Origin: an uncultured Ruminococcus sp.
GTDB taxonomy: Bacteria; Bacillota; Clostridia; Oscillospirales; Acutalibacteraceae
Direction of reading: 5' to 3'
Assembly (NCBI GenBank): GCA_902799245.1
Contig: CADBZY010000016.1
Location: forward strand, 1-64,000
DNA: 64,000 nt
How positions within the stretch are numbered: the stretch's first letter is position 1; the number at the start of each line of letters is the position of its first letter. Positions 18,045 through 27,344 of this stretch are shown here, in pieces. The notes below the pieces were generated by a model. The model saw only the letters and a program-made list of their open reading frames with translations, did no database searches and was not told the DNA's origin. The position numbers and the translations under genes were made by a program.

Positions 18045-19042
18045 AGATTTTGCATGAAGTATTAAGAAAAAACCGTCCGGCGATTCTGCTGTTCTTTGTG
18101 ATCAACGCGTTTCAGCTGACGGTTTTTCTGCTGTATAACGTGATGAAGGAGCCGCTGCTTTACGCGTCGTCTGTTTCTTTTCTGCTGCTGGTAGGGCTGC
18201 TTGCGGTCGATACTTTCCGGGAGGAGCAGCACCGCGCGGAACGTCTGCGCGCCGCCGAGTCCATTGCAAGGGACTGGAATTGCCTTCCGGAAGCACATTC
18301 GCTGGCGGAAGAAGATTATCACGCGATTATCAGCTCTCTTGTGGAAGGAATGGAGCGGCTCACGGCGGACTACAATACCCGGCGGCAGGATCAGCTGGAT
18401 TATTACACCTCATGGGTGCATCAGATCAAGACGCCTATCGCCGTGATGAAGCTGAAGCTGTCAGGCGACAGCCCGGAGAACCGTCTTCTGCTGGCGGAGC
18501 TGCTGCGTATCGAGCAATACGCGGACATGGCGCTGCAATACATCCGCCTTTCGGGTGAATCGAATGATCTGGTGATACGGGAGTATTCTCTGGATGAGCT
18601 GATACGGGAATCGGTGCGGAAATATGCGCCGCTGTTTCTGGAAAAAAAGCTGCGGCTCGATTATTCGCCTGTTGAAGAAACGGTCGTCACGGACAAAAAA
18701 TGGTTCGGCTGTATCTTAGAGCAGCTCCTTTCCAACGCGGTCAAATACAACACCCCTTCGGGCACGATCTCCATCGGGATAAAGGAGGGCTTTTTGTATA
18801 TAGCTGACAACGGCATAGGTATAGCGCCGGAAGATATGCCTCGGATTTTTGAACGCGGTTACACGGGACTCAACGGCCGTATTGGGCAGAAGTCAAGCGG
18901 TCTGGGACTGTATCTGGCAAAGAAGGCGGCTGACCTGCTGGCGATTTCCTTAACCGTGGAAAGCAAGGTCGGTGAAGGCAGTCGGTTTATGCTGAATATG
19001 AGGGACAAATTGACAAAGCAACCGAAAAGTATTATCATGTGA
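18041..19042 (+). CDS. Sensor histidine kinase, intramembrane-sensing (BceS-like)
   Basis: A 333-aa kinase with two N-terminal transmembrane helices (about residues 13-32 and 38-58) and almost no extracellular loop, typical of BceS-type kinases that sense through the partner transporter. The DHp helix carries SWVHQIKTPIAVMKL with the phosphoacceptor His. The ATPase domain shows N-box LLSNAVKYN, G1 DNGIGI, F-box and G2 GLGLYLAKK. The ATG overlaps the regulator stop. With the transporter it should form one regulatory unit. Confidence 0.92.
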   Translation: MKILHEVLRKNRPAILLFFVINAFQLTVFLLYNVMKEPLLYASSVSFLLLVGLLAVDTFREEQHRAERLRAAESIARDWNCLPEAHSLAEEDYHAIISSLVEGMERLTADYNTRRQDQLDYYTSWVHQIKTPIAVMKLKLSGDSPENRLLLAELLRIEQYADMALQYIRLSGESNDLVIREYSLDELIRESVRKYAPLFLEKKLRLDYSPVEETVVTDKKWFGCILEQLLSNAVKYNTPSGTISIGIKEGFLYIADNGIGIAPEDMPRIFERGYTGLNGRIGQKSSGLGLYLAKKAADLLAISLTVESKVGEGSRFMLNMRDKLTKQPKSIIM

Positions 19043-19140
19043 ACCACCAGTAATCTGTAAAATTATTGTAAACACCACGAAAATTCATAACGAACCGTCA
19101 TTTTTTGAACATATCGAAGAAATATTTAATAATTATATAA

Positions 19141-19170
19141 TTGACAATGAATTGTTTTGTGAGGTATAAT
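19141..19170 (+). promoter_or_regulatory. Consensus sigma-A promoter
   Basis: TTGACA (19141-19146), 18-bp spacer, TATAAT (19165-19170). It drives the pseudokinase and membrane-protein genes downstream. The region 19043-19140 is AT-rich and without a gene. Confidence 0.75.
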
Positions 19171-19239
19171 ACTTTAGTATCGGCGTGAAGTGTTCATTAT
19201 TTCGTTCTTGCCGAAAAAGACGGAGGTTGAATATTAGTT

Positions 19240-20880
19240 ATGAATTTTATGGATTCGTTTCTTGAAAAGATCCCGATCATAAGGGATATGGACAAGAAAA
19301 AGCGCATATTGGCAGCCGGATTTCTGGTGTTTGCATTAATATCTCTGATTGGCATTATTATTGACTCCGTTGCCGAAGCAGGAGGCGTTGTCGCCCTGCT
19401 ATCGGTTGCGATAGGTTTTCTGCTGATGGCTGCGCTGATCATAGCTGACTTCATTTTGTCACGCAAGGAGCCGCCGGAATATCCGCGCGAGCAGGAGCAG
19501 TATAATTTTTATGACGACAATCCCGATGATTACGGTTATCAGGACGAATCCGCCGGCTACATGCCCAACGACCGATCTGTCGGCAATTTTGACTCTCCGG
19601 ATTTCAGCGATGATATGATGGAGGATAATTATCCTGATGATATGGCTTTCCGTAACGACGGCAATTACCAGGACGATTTCGGTTATCAGGATGAGAAAAC
19701 ATTCAACGACGGACAGGACTACCGTGATGACGGTATAGAGTACACTGTTACTCCCGATCCGTCTTTATCACATGTATCTCCCGATGTGCGTGAAACCAAC
19801 CAGGAACCGGAAAGCGGTCGCCGTCCTGTTCCGTCCCGCTTTGAATTCCGTCCTTCTCAGGCGCAGAATACAGGTAGGGCGCCGGTGCTGTATGACGAAA
19901 ATGTCATAGGTAAACCGGTTATGATGTTTGACGCTCCCTCTCAGCCGGTGCGTGAAGAAGTCAGATTTGCTGCCGATGCCGTTGCGCCTCAGATCGTAAA
20001 GCCGGAGCCTGTGGATACGGTAGGCGGTCCGGTCATGTCCATTCCGTTCAGGGGAAACACTGCGGAAACAACCGCCGAGCCAGAGAAAGTAGAGCTTTCA
20101 GAGCCCGAAAAAGTAGAACCGGTTCAGCCGAAGCCTATTCAGAGTGCCTATGCGGCGCAGCTTGCGGCAAGGCGCGCGGAGAGAGGGCAGGAGATAGATG
20201 AGTTCTTTGACCATATGAGTGATGACGAAATCCTCTACAGCGACTGTGTAGAAGTTTGGGCCGCTGACGCAAAGCCCGCCGCCATCCGAATGCTTAAACA
20301 GGTGGAGTCCCTCGCCGACAAGAAGATGGCAGACTCCCTGGGCAGAGAAGCGGAATTTGTCAACGCTATGCTTGACAGAATCTATTACTTCACCATGCTC
20401 GACAGCATCAAGGACAACCTTGAATTGAAGAAATACAATTTTTCTGCGATGGTCAAGGAGTGTCTGAGGCGTTTCTCTCCCTTCTTTATGGAGAAGCGAA
20501 TCGGCTTGCTCTGGAAGGGTCTTGACATAGACATCATTACCGATAAGCGCTGGCTGATTTTCGCCCTGACGCAGGTCGTATTCAACGCGGTGGAGTTCAC
20601 CGGATTGGGCGGCAAGATCGCCATTTCCGCCAAAAAGGAAGGCAGCATGATTCATCTCATGGTGGATGACAGCGGCTGCGGTATTTCTGACGAAGATCTG
20701 CCGCATATCTTTATGGCCGGTTTCATGGGGGATAACGTTCCGAATGAATCGGGACATCGCACAGGTATGGGACTGTTCATCACCCGTTCAGTCATCGAAA
20801 AATTAGGCGGCAGCGTTACGGCGGAGTCCACTGTCGGCAAAGGCACGAGAATTACCATGATTCTGCCGGAAAAGATCTGA
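19240..20880 (+). CDS. Membrane-anchored pseudo-histidine kinase with acidic Tyr/Asp-rich linker
   Basis: The 546-aa protein has two transmembrane helices (about residues 24-46 and 49-70), then a long disordered region rich in Asp, Tyr and Asn (about 75-170, with repeated GYQDE- and NYQDD-like units) and a Pro/Glu-rich stretch to about 300. The C-terminal third resembles the BceS DHp/ATPase module: N-box NAVEFT, G1 DDSGCGI, G2 GHRTGMGL. In the DHp helix, where the kinase at 18041 has WVHQIKTP, this protein has WAADAKPAA, so the phosphoacceptor His is absent. No regulator gene follows. GGAGG lies 13 nt before ATG. It may bind ATP or act as an adaptor; function unknown. Confidence 0.75.
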   Translation: MNFMDSFLEKIPIIRDMDKKKRILAAGFLVFALISLIGIIIDSVAEAGGVVALLSVAIGFLLMAALIIADFILSRKEPPEYPREQEQYNFYDDNPDDYGYQDESAGYMPNDRSVGNFDSPDFSDDMMEDNYPDDMAFRNDGNYQDDFGYQDEKTFNDGQDYRDDGIEYTVTPDPSLSHVSPDVRETNQEPESGRRPVPSRFEFRPSQAQNTGRAPVLYDENVIGKPVMMFDAPSQPVREEVRFAADAVAPQIVKPEPVDTVGGPVMSIPFRGNTAETTAEPEKVELSEPEKVEPVQPKPIQSAYAAQLAARRAERGQEIDEFFDHMSDDEILYSDCVEVWAADAKPAAIRMLKQVESLADKKMADSLGREAEFVNAMLDRIYYFTMLDSIKDNLELKKYNFSAMVKECLRRFSPFFMEKRIGLLWKGLDIDIITDKRWLIFALTQVVFNAVEFTGLGGKIAISAKKEGSMIHLMVDDSGCGISDEDLPHIFMAGFMGDNVPNESGHRTGMGLFITRSVIEKLGGSVTAESTVGKGTRITMILPEKI

Positions 20881-20882
20881 GA

Positions 20883-22820
20883 ATGGATTTCGGCATGTTC
20901 TTTTCCGTCTGTTTTCCGTTGCTGCTGATAAGCGTTTTCTCGCTTCTGTTGAGTACAGCTGTCAATATCGGGTTTGGCAGAGCGATTCCTATTCCGGTTC
21001 TGTCTGTGATTGTATTTCTCTATCCGTTTTATGCAGCGGACAGTTTACGGATTGGCAGAATACTATTAGTGATTGTTTTATGTGTTCTGTGCATTGGCTT
21101 GACCGTGTACTGCCTTCGTGTTAAGGAATTATCCGATCGGTTTAAGAAACACGTTGTTTCAACGTCATTTCTGCTCTACTGTGCGCTTGTTTGCCTGCTT
21201 CTGCTGCTTTCGGCCAACAAATTTGTTTGTTTCTGGGATTCTCTCAGGTTGTGGGGAGCATATCCCAAAGCCTTATGGACATATGAAGCAAGACAGCTCG
21301 GAGCGGATGCCATTGTCTATCCCATCATGCAGTCTTATGCGCCGGGTATGCCGTTGCTCTGTTATTTTATGGAGAGCTTTTCGGGCAGTTTCCATGAAGG
21401 ATCCCTTTATTTCACATACGGTTATTTTGATGTCATACTTATTCTTCCGGTCATTGAGCTCGTCACGGGAAAAATAAGGAGGGCAGCGGACAAAGGGTAC
21501 CTGTTCTTTGCGAAAGCGTTGTTCTTTTCGATAGTGGCTGCCATTGTATTTCCATGGCTGATCTACAAAAACTGCGGCCCTTATGTCACGCTGTATATCG
21601 ATCCTCCCCTTGGCATCCTTGCGGGATATTATTTTGCTGTGTGCTTTGAGGGATTCGGCAGTGGGAAAATCCCATTTGTTTCCGCGCTGCTGTCCGGGGT
21701 ATGCCTGGTGCTTTTTAAGGATTCAGGAATTCTTTTTGCAGTGGCAGGTGTTATTGGCGCTGTCGTATGCTGCGAGAAAAAAACGTTGAAAAAGTCGCTG
21801 ATTGGTTCGGTGGGTGTGCTGACGGCTGTTTTAGTTGTGTGGTACTCATGGAGAAGTCTGCTGAATGTCTATTCGGTCAGCAATCATCTTTCGCATGAAT
21901 TATCCATTCCCGGATGGTCTGTGATAATGCGCTTTGTTGTCAACGTCCTACAACTTGACGCGGTAGAGCTTGATTTGGTGGCTGCACGGATCAGTATTTC
22001 ATTCCCTGCCGCGCTTCTGATTCTGCTGGGGCTTAAGCTGATTCCGGCCTATTTCAGCTTAAACAGCTTTAAAAGGGAGCTGCTGGAATCAGCAGTTATG
22101 CTGGTGACAGCTATCGTATTTCTTGTGGGATATTATTTTGTGTTCCAGTCAAGTATCAATGAGGAGAATTATTATCCCTCCTACTCGCGTTATCTCGGTT
22201 CAATCATCCTGTGTGTGATATACGTCTTGGCGCATGACTTTGCCCTCATACATCTCGGTCTGATCGACCGTCAAAAGAATAAACTGCTCGGACGGATTGT
22301 AACGAGTCAAAAAAAACAGACGTTCTTCAATGCAGTCAAATACTTTTTGCTGTCGCTGACAGTATTAATAACTGTTGGCTCCTTATTGTATATTTTTAGA
22401 GGAAAAGCGAAAATCACTGACCCTGACTTTGCAGAGGCGTCGGAGATAGCCAGTTCACTGCTTCACTCCGTGGAAACGGGTGATAAACTCACAGATGTTT
22501 ACCTGTGCATTCCGGGAGACTCTAAGGGCAATGAACGATTGCATCACCGTACGTATTTTGAACTGATCGATAAGCATATCCGGATAAAAAACTTCTATTT
22601 GACTACAGATATTACAAGCAGCGGTTCCGGATATTCTTCGGGGCAGTTTATCGACATATTAATAGCAGATCACTGTGATTATGTCATGTTTTCCGGGATC
22701 AGCGAGGACATCTATCATGAATTCAGTGATATTCTGGGCGATGTTTCCGTTGGAGAAAGCAATGTCATATATCGTGTCAATGCCAAAAGCCGGTCAATAG
22801 ACCGCTTTAATAAACAATAA
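20883..22820 (+). CDS. Polytopic membrane protein, possible GT-C-fold glycosyltransferase
   Basis: A 645-aa protein with at least ten hydrophobic segments spread from the N-terminus to about residue 500, followed by a soluble domain of about 130 residues. The extracytoplasmic segment FWDSLRLWGAYPKALW with YPIMQSYAPGMPLL resembles loops of GT-C transferases (ArnT/PMT-like or O-antigen ligase-like), but I see no decisive catalytic motif. It starts 2 bp after the pseudokinase gene, so they are surely cotranscribed. A cell-envelope glycan role is inference. It is AT-richer than the his and spoIIIA regions. Confidence 0.6.
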   Translation: MDFGMFFSVCFPLLLISVFSLLLSTAVNIGFGRAIPIPVLSVIVFLYPFYAADSLRIGRILLVIVLCVLCIGLTVYCLRVKELSDRFKKHVVSTSFLLYCALVCLLLLLSANKFVCFWDSLRLWGAYPKALWTYEARQLGADAIVYPIMQSYAPGMPLLCYFMESFSGSFHEGSLYFTYGYFDVILILPVIELVTGKIRRAADKGYLFFAKALFFSIVAAIVFPWLIYKNCGPYVTLYIDPPLGILAGYYFAVCFEGFGSGKIPFVSALLSGVCLVLFKDSGILFAVAGVIGAVVCCEKKTLKKSLIGSVGVLTAVLVVWYSWRSLLNVYSVSNHLSHELSIPGWSVIMRFVVNVLQLDAVELDLVAARISISFPAALLILLGLKLIPAYFSLNSFKRELLESAVMLVTAIVFLVGYYFVFQSSINEENYYPSYSRYLGSIILCVIYVLAHDFALIHLGLIDRQKNKLLGRIVTSQKKQTFFNAVKYFLLSLTVLITVGSLLYIFRGKAKITDPDFAEASEIASSLLHSVETGDKLTDVYLCIPGDSKGNERLHHRTYFELIDKHIRIKNFYLTTDITSSGSGYSSGQFIDILIADHCDYVMFSGISEDIYHEFSDILGDVSVGESNVIYRVNAKSRSIDRFNKQ

Positions 22821-22838
22821 AAGAAAGGAGGTGCTGAT

Positions 22839-23237
22839 ATGGTAGATAATCTTGATAATATCAACGCGGCAACATTGTTGGATTCCGAGCAAATTTCTCA
22901 GATGTCCACTGGAAGTCTTATTGTAGCGGTGCTGCTTGTTATCGCTATGTGGAAGATTTTCAGCAAGGCCGGTCAGGGCGGTTGGAAAGCGATTATTCCG
23001 ATTTACAATGTATACACTCTCTGCAAGATCGCTGATACAAGCGGATGGAAATTCCTTCTGCTTATCATTCCGATTGTCAACATAGTGTATTACATCATGC
23101 TCATGTACAGACTTGCGAAATCCTTTGGCAAGGGCATTTTGTTTACAATTGGACTTCTTCTCCTGCCGAACATCTTCACGCTTATTCTTGCATTCGGCAA
23201 ATCCCAGTACATCGGCCCGAAGGGTCAGCCCAGATAA
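22839..23237 (+). CDS. DUF5684-like small membrane protein
   Basis: A 132-aa membrane protein with about three transmembrane helices and the segment KAGQGGWKAIIPIYNVYTLCKIADTSG that I associate with DUF5684 proteins, some of which are joined to signal peptidase-like or PrsW-like domains. There is no catalytic residue set. GAAAGGAGG at 22822-22830 is a strong ribosome binding site 8 nt before ATG. It is followed by a stem-loop terminator, so it closes the operon with the pseudokinase and the GT-C-like gene. Confidence 0.7.
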   Translation: MVDNLDNINAATLLDSEQISQMSTGSLIVAVLLVIAMWKIFSKAGQGGWKAIIPIYNVYTLCKIADTSGWKFLLLIIPIVNIVYYIMLMYRLAKSFGKGILFTIGLLLLPNIFTLILAFGKSQYIGPKGQPR

Positions 23238-23245
23238 TGTTCTCC

Positions 23246-23287
23246 AATCGCTCTCCTTCTTTTTTGACAAAGCAGGAGGGCGATTTT
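23246..23287 (+). terminator. Probable rho-independent terminator
   Basis: AATCGCTCTCCT (23246-23257) pairs with AGGAGGGCGATT (23274-23285) over 12 bp with one G-U, and TTTT follows. It ends the 19240-23237 operon. Confidence 0.6.
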
Positions 23288-23345
23288 GTGTTATCAAACC
23301 AATCAAGAATAATTGGTTTTTCATTTAAAAAATCTCAAAAACAGC

Positions 23346-23375
23346 TTGCAATGTATAATGGGTATGTGATAAAAT
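23346..23375 (+). promoter_or_regulatory. Candidate promoter of cdaA-cdaR
   Basis: TTGCAA (23346-23351), 18-bp spacer, TAAAAT (23370-23375). A TATAAT at 23354-23359 is an alternative -10 with a weak -35. Confidence 0.45.
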
Positions 23376-23426
23376 AAAGAGAGGAAATTTTTTAGTTTAT
23401 ACTGACTGCCTCGACGGTGATTGCTA

Positions 23427-24326
23427 ATGGTGAATGATTTTTTTGAAATATTAAAGCGCCTTGTTACATACTTTACGATATTTGACCTTTTGGATATAGT
23501 CATAGTGTCTTTTTTGGTGTATTATCTCATCGTGTTTATACGTGATACACGGATTCAGCAGCTTATGAAGGGCATTCTGGTTATTTTTGTAGCCTATCTG
23601 CTTGCTTCGTGGCTAAAGCTCAATACACTGCTGTACATCATTGACATTATCGTCAATAACGGAATATTAGCCGTGATCATTGTATTCCAGCCGGAACTGC
23701 GCAGCTTTCTCGAGCACATGGGCAGGAGCAAATTCTCCGTCGGCATACTGTTTGGCGAGGAAGACGATCCCCATGAGGCACAGCTGAATTCCATCAACGG
23801 CGTTGTAGAGGCGTTCCGCACACTCCAGAAGCAGAAGATGGGTGCGCTGGTGGTGTTTGAACAGGAAGATATGCTGAACGACATAGCCGCCACAGGCACG
23901 CAGGTGGACGCTGTGCCGAATGCGGGCGTCATATCCAATATCTTTTTTAACAAGGCGCCGCTTCACGATGGCGCGGTGATCATACGCGACGGAAGGGTGC
24001 ATTCCGCCGGATGTATTCTTCCGCTGACCAAGAGCACCAATATTTCCATGGAACTGGGCACCCGTCACCGTGCTGCAATCGGAATGAGCGAGAATTCCGA
24101 TGCGGTGGTTGTTGTGCTGAGCGAGGAAACGGGACAGCTTTCCATCGCTATCGGAGGCAAGCTGCGCAGGTTCGATACGGTGACGGAGTTTACCTCGGAG
24201 CTGATGCAGGTGCTGTTGCCAAGCAACAATATTGAGCAGGATCAGGGAAAGAAAATTCCTTTCCTCTCGGAAGTAAAAAGGAAGCTAACCCGCAAGGGAA
24301 CAGGCTCCCATGACAGTAAAACGTGA
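23427..24326 (+). CDS. cdaA: Diadenylate cyclase CdaA
   Basis: Makes the second messenger c-di-AMP from two ATP. The 299-aa protein has three N-terminal transmembrane helices (within residues 12-85) followed by a DAC domain with the active-site motifs LHDGAVII and TRHRAAIGMSE. ATG 23427 has GGTGA 6 nt upstream; a TTG at 23421 is less likely. cdaR follows 104 bp downstream, as in most Firmicutes. The usual third gene glmM is absent from the window. Confidence 0.95.
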   Translation: MVNDFFEILKRLVTYFTIFDLLDIVIVSFLVYYLIVFIRDTRIQQLMKGILVIFVAYLLASWLKLNTLLYIIDIIVNNGILAVIIVFQPELRSFLEHMGRSKFSVGILFGEEDDPHEAQLNSINGVVEAFRTLQKQKMGALVVFEQEDMLNDIAATGTQVDAVPNAGVISNIFFNKAPLHDGAVIIRDGRVHSAGCILPLTKSTNISMELGTRHRAAIGMSENSDAVVVVLSEETGQLSIAIGGKLRRFDTVTEFTSELMQVLLPSNNIEQDQGKKIPFLSEVKRKLTRKGTGSHDSKT

Positions 24327-24430
24327 GTTGAATCAAACAGACAGAATCCTATGCTTGATTCCTTGCGTTTGGCAAGGACATAAAATGACATCAGAAATCT
24401 GTTTTCCAAAAATATAAAGGAATGATTGCG

Positions 24431-25786
24431 ATGGGAAACAACAAAAAGGGCGGCAGAGGTCTGTTAGTAGCCGCTTACAGAAAAGTTCGCGGATTTATCA
24501 ACCGCCCGTGGTTCTATAATAAAAAATTTCTTATCACATTATCGGTCATCTGTTCGGTGCTGATGTGGGCGACGCTTGCGATTAATATCAGTCCGGTTGA
24601 AACCAAGACGGTTTCTTCGGTGCCGATTACCATCAACGTGGATACCATCAAAGAGAATTTCGGGCTTGATTTTGTCGATATTATCAGCCCAGAGTCATTC
24701 AGAAAGATGGAGCTGGATGTAAAGGTCAGCGGAAGGAAATATCTGCTGACCCAGCTTACCGCGAATGATTTTTCCGCGGTTGCCTCGGCCAATAAGAGCA
24801 TTTCCAAGCCAGGGTCATATGATTTCACGCTCCTTGTGACATGCAAGAATCCTATGCTGGACGTCAAGATCGAGCAGAATTCACAGCAGATATACGTTAA
24901 ATTCGACAGGTTTGTCGAGAAGGAATTCACCGTATCGAATGTAAAGGCGGTCGGTGCGACCATTCCGACCGATTCCAATCTCACGATGGGTACGCCTTAC
25001 ACCAATGTCAACAATGTGAGTGTATACGGCCCTGAAACGGAGGTCAACCAGAGTGATTCTGTCATCGTGAGTGCGGATATCAACAAGGAACTGACCGACG
25101 GAGAGACTTTTGACGGTACCATCCTATTTCTCAATGAAAACGGAGATCAGCTCAATTTAGCTCATCTCACGGTGGGAACCGACATTACCGAAACCGTGTC
25201 TGTAACGATACCGATCCGCACATCCAAGGAATTCAAGGTGGGAGTGACGTTCAAAAACACGCCGTCCAATTTTGACGCTTCAAAGCTCCCGATTGTCATT
25301 TCACCCAGTACCCTCACCATTTCCGGCTCTCCCGACGCCATTAACAATCTGAAGGAAACCTACACCGCAGGAGAAATCGACATTTCCAAGCTGCGCAAGG
25401 GGACCAATACCTATCACTTTGATCTGTCGCTCAGCACAGGGCTGGAACCGGCCGAAAAGGTCGAAAAGATTAAGGTGGATATAGATTTGTCCAAATATAA
25501 GGTGGAGTCGTTTGATGTCAATGCATCCCAATCCAAATTTGACATTATCAATTACACCGGCACGCGAAAGGTGACATTCAAAACAAAAACGATCGATAAT
25601 ATCCGCATTATCGGCCCTGCGTATGTTGTGGAAAAGCTGAAGGGCAGCGATATTGTCATTGAAGCCGACATGAAGGGCATGGAAACCGTCACCGGAAAAT
25701 GCACTGTCAACGCCCTCATCTCAGTCAAGAACCGTTCCAATTGCTGGGCGATAGGCAATTATCAGGTGGATGTGAATATCGGTTGA
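24431..25786 (+). CDS. cdaR: CdaR, YbbR-domain regulator of CdaA
   Basis: A 451-aa protein with an N-terminal transmembrane anchor (about residues 35-55) and an extracytoplasmic region containing several YbbR-type beta-rich repeats (spaced roughly every 85 residues, for example VSVYGPETEVN and LTISGSPDAIN). In the family it binds CdaA and modulates c-di-AMP synthesis. ATG 24431 is preferred to ATG 24422 because AAAGGA (24416-24421) touches the earlier codon but gives a 9-nt spacing to the later one. Confidence 0.9.
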   Translation: MGNNKKGGRGLLVAAYRKVRGFINRPWFYNKKFLITLSVICSVLMWATLAINISPVETKTVSSVPITINVDTIKENFGLDFVDIISPESFRKMELDVKVSGRKYLLTQLTANDFSAVASANKSISKPGSYDFTLLVTCKNPMLDVKIEQNSQQIYVKFDRFVEKEFTVSNVKAVGATIPTDSNLTMGTPYTNVNNVSVYGPETEVNQSDSVIVSADINKELTDGETFDGTILFLNENGDQLNLAHLTVGTDITETVSVTIPIRTSKEFKVGVTFKNTPSNFDASKLPIVISPSTLTISGSPDAINNLKETYTAGEIDISKLRKGTNTYHFDLSLSTGLEPAEKVEKIKVDIDLSKYKVESFDVNASQSKFDIINYTGTRKVTFKTKTIDNIRIIGPAYVVEKLKGSDIVIEADMKGMETVTGKCTVNALISVKNRSNCWAIGNYQVDVNIG

Positions 25787-25813
25787 TTATTATTTCACTG
25801 GACGAATAAAAAA

Positions 25814-25850
25814 AACTCCCCGTGATGCTTTTTGTGGCTCACGGGGAGTT
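25814..25850. terminator. Bidirectional terminator between convergent operons
   Basis: AACTCCCCGTGA (25814-25825) and TCACGGGGAGTT (25839-25850) form a 12-bp stem. An A-run precedes it on the plus strand, giving a strong U-run for the minus-strand operon; for cdaR termination the trailing T content is weaker. Confidence 0.8.
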
Positions 25851-25869
25851 CGTTGTTTGGGGAGAAAGA

Positions 25870-27315
25870 CTAAAATTCAGACCTGTCGATCAGCGATGGA
25901 TCGATGCCCTGTCCAAGTAAATAATCGGTGAAGAATAGGCTTTCGCCGGGCTGCTTTTCCACTTTGACGGTTTTCAGTTCCTTCGAAGGGACTGTGTAGA
26001 CATTCTGCGTGTCCTTCATATATATTCCGTTGGCGCCGAAAAGCTCCTTGCTGCCGTAAAAGGTAGTGCCTACCGCGTAATTCAGACGGTATTTGCCCTG
26101 CTTCAGACAAACGGTTATCTTTCCGCCGTCAGTGAGAAAAATCTTAAGCACATGCTTTTCTTCGCCGGAATCATCCATCCTTATGACATCGACAATGATA
26201 TTTCCGTCACCCTTGGCCCGCTTGAATTCAAGCGGCCACTGGCCGTTGGACTTGCCGTCAATGACCTGTGTCGTTTCGGGAATCTTGATCTTTGTCAATG
26301 ATGTACCTATGGATGAACCGTATCGGGTGATGGCGCGAATGATATTGAAGAAAGGGAGCTTCATTTTGCCTCCGTCGCTCAGAAGATCGACAAGGTCGAT
26401 GTGGATGGTCACCTTTAGCACTCTATCTTCCGAGTAAACGCCGCTGAGCTTGTTCAGAGCGGAGACGGAAGGTTTCTTGGCGGTGGAGAGAGTTCCTATC
26501 ACATCGAGCGAATCGAAGGAAAGTGTGAGGTATCCCTTTTTATCCTCACTGTGAGAAAGAGAGATATTTCTCACGGAGCATAGATACGGGGTGATAACCT
26601 GCTCCATAGCAGACCGGATTTCCGATACCTCGCTCGATGTGCCGTTTTCCGTCGTCACTGCAAGTCCCTCGGAGGCAAACTGCCCTGCACATTCGTCGAG
26701 CCATCGGCTATAGGCTGGCTGATAGGCACCGTTTTCCTGAAAGGCTCTGTTCGGAAACGGTGCAGGTATAATCATATCGGTGAGCGCGTATGCAAAATTT
26801 TTGCTCGATGAGAGCGATTCGTTTTGCCATACTGTTTCAGCGGTTTCTGCGATTTTTTCAAGCGTATCAATCTCCACAGCCGGCAGATGATCACCCTCGT
26901 CACTTCCACAGAGACCCACTATTTCGATTTCTGCCGAATGGCCGTCGAACATTGTTTTAACCGTCTTATTCAGATAGTCACGTGGATTTTCATCGGAGTA
27001 CTTTCCCGCGTTATCAGAAGGGGCTGACAGTCTGAGCTTGGCCGAAAAGACCTTATTGCCTTCCGAGTCATTGTCGTACTGTATGCTCTTGATCTCGGCG
27101 TTTTCTATGATGGATAGCTGCGTGGCGCTGAGTCCGTATCCAGCGTTTTCACAAAGCGTGGAAAGATTGCTGCCGAGAGAAGATGAAAACTTGTCCTGTT
27201 TCGGCAGGTACATCGTGGATGCCGCGGCAGCGGACAGTATCATAACCGCAATGCTGGCAATAACTGCCGCCGTCATGATAATCTTCATGCCGCCGGTGGT
27301 TATGGGTTTAGACAT
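25870..27315 (-). CDS. Membrane-anchored extracytoplasmic protein of unknown function
   Basis: A 481-aa protein with one N-terminal transmembrane segment (about residues 10-32) and a large external part. I recognise no domain; the C-terminal region contains short beta-rich stretches (for example KYRLNYAVGTTFYG). GAAAGGAAA lies just upstream of ATG. It is the last gene of a minus-strand trio, 29 bp after the solute-binding lipoprotein gene, suggesting joint function at the cell surface. Two Cys residues in the external part could pair (inference). Confidence 0.65.
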   Translation of the reverse strand: MSKPITTGGMKIIMTAAVIASIAVMILSAAAASTMYLPKQDKFSSSLGSNLSTLCENAGYGLSATQLSIIENAEIKSIQYDNDSEGNKVFSAKLRLSAPSDNAGKYSDENPRDYLNKTVKTMFDGHSAEIEIVGLCGSDEGDHLPAVEIDTLEKIAETAETVWQNESLSSSKNFAYALTDMIIPAPFPNRAFQENGAYQPAYSRWLDECAGQFASEGLAVTTENGTSSEVSEIRSAMEQVITPYLCSVRNISLSHSEDKKGYLTLSFDSLDVIGTLSTAKKPSVSALNKLSGVYSEDRVLKVTIHIDLVDLLSDGGKMKLPFFNIIRAITRYGSSIGTSLTKIKIPETTQVIDGKSNGQWPLEFKRAKGDGNIIVDVIRMDDSGEEKHVLKIFLTDGGKITVCLKQGKYRLNYAVGTTFYGSKELFGANGIYMKDTQNVYTVPSKELKTVKVEKQPGESLFFTDYLLGQGIDPSLIDRSEF

Positions 27316-27344
27316 CTAAAATTTCCTTTCGTTATACTGAAAAG

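Noticed and set aside
18041-20880. Single two-kinase operon with one regulator
   Set aside because: A 197-bp gap with a consensus promoter separates the BceS-like kinase from the His-less protein.
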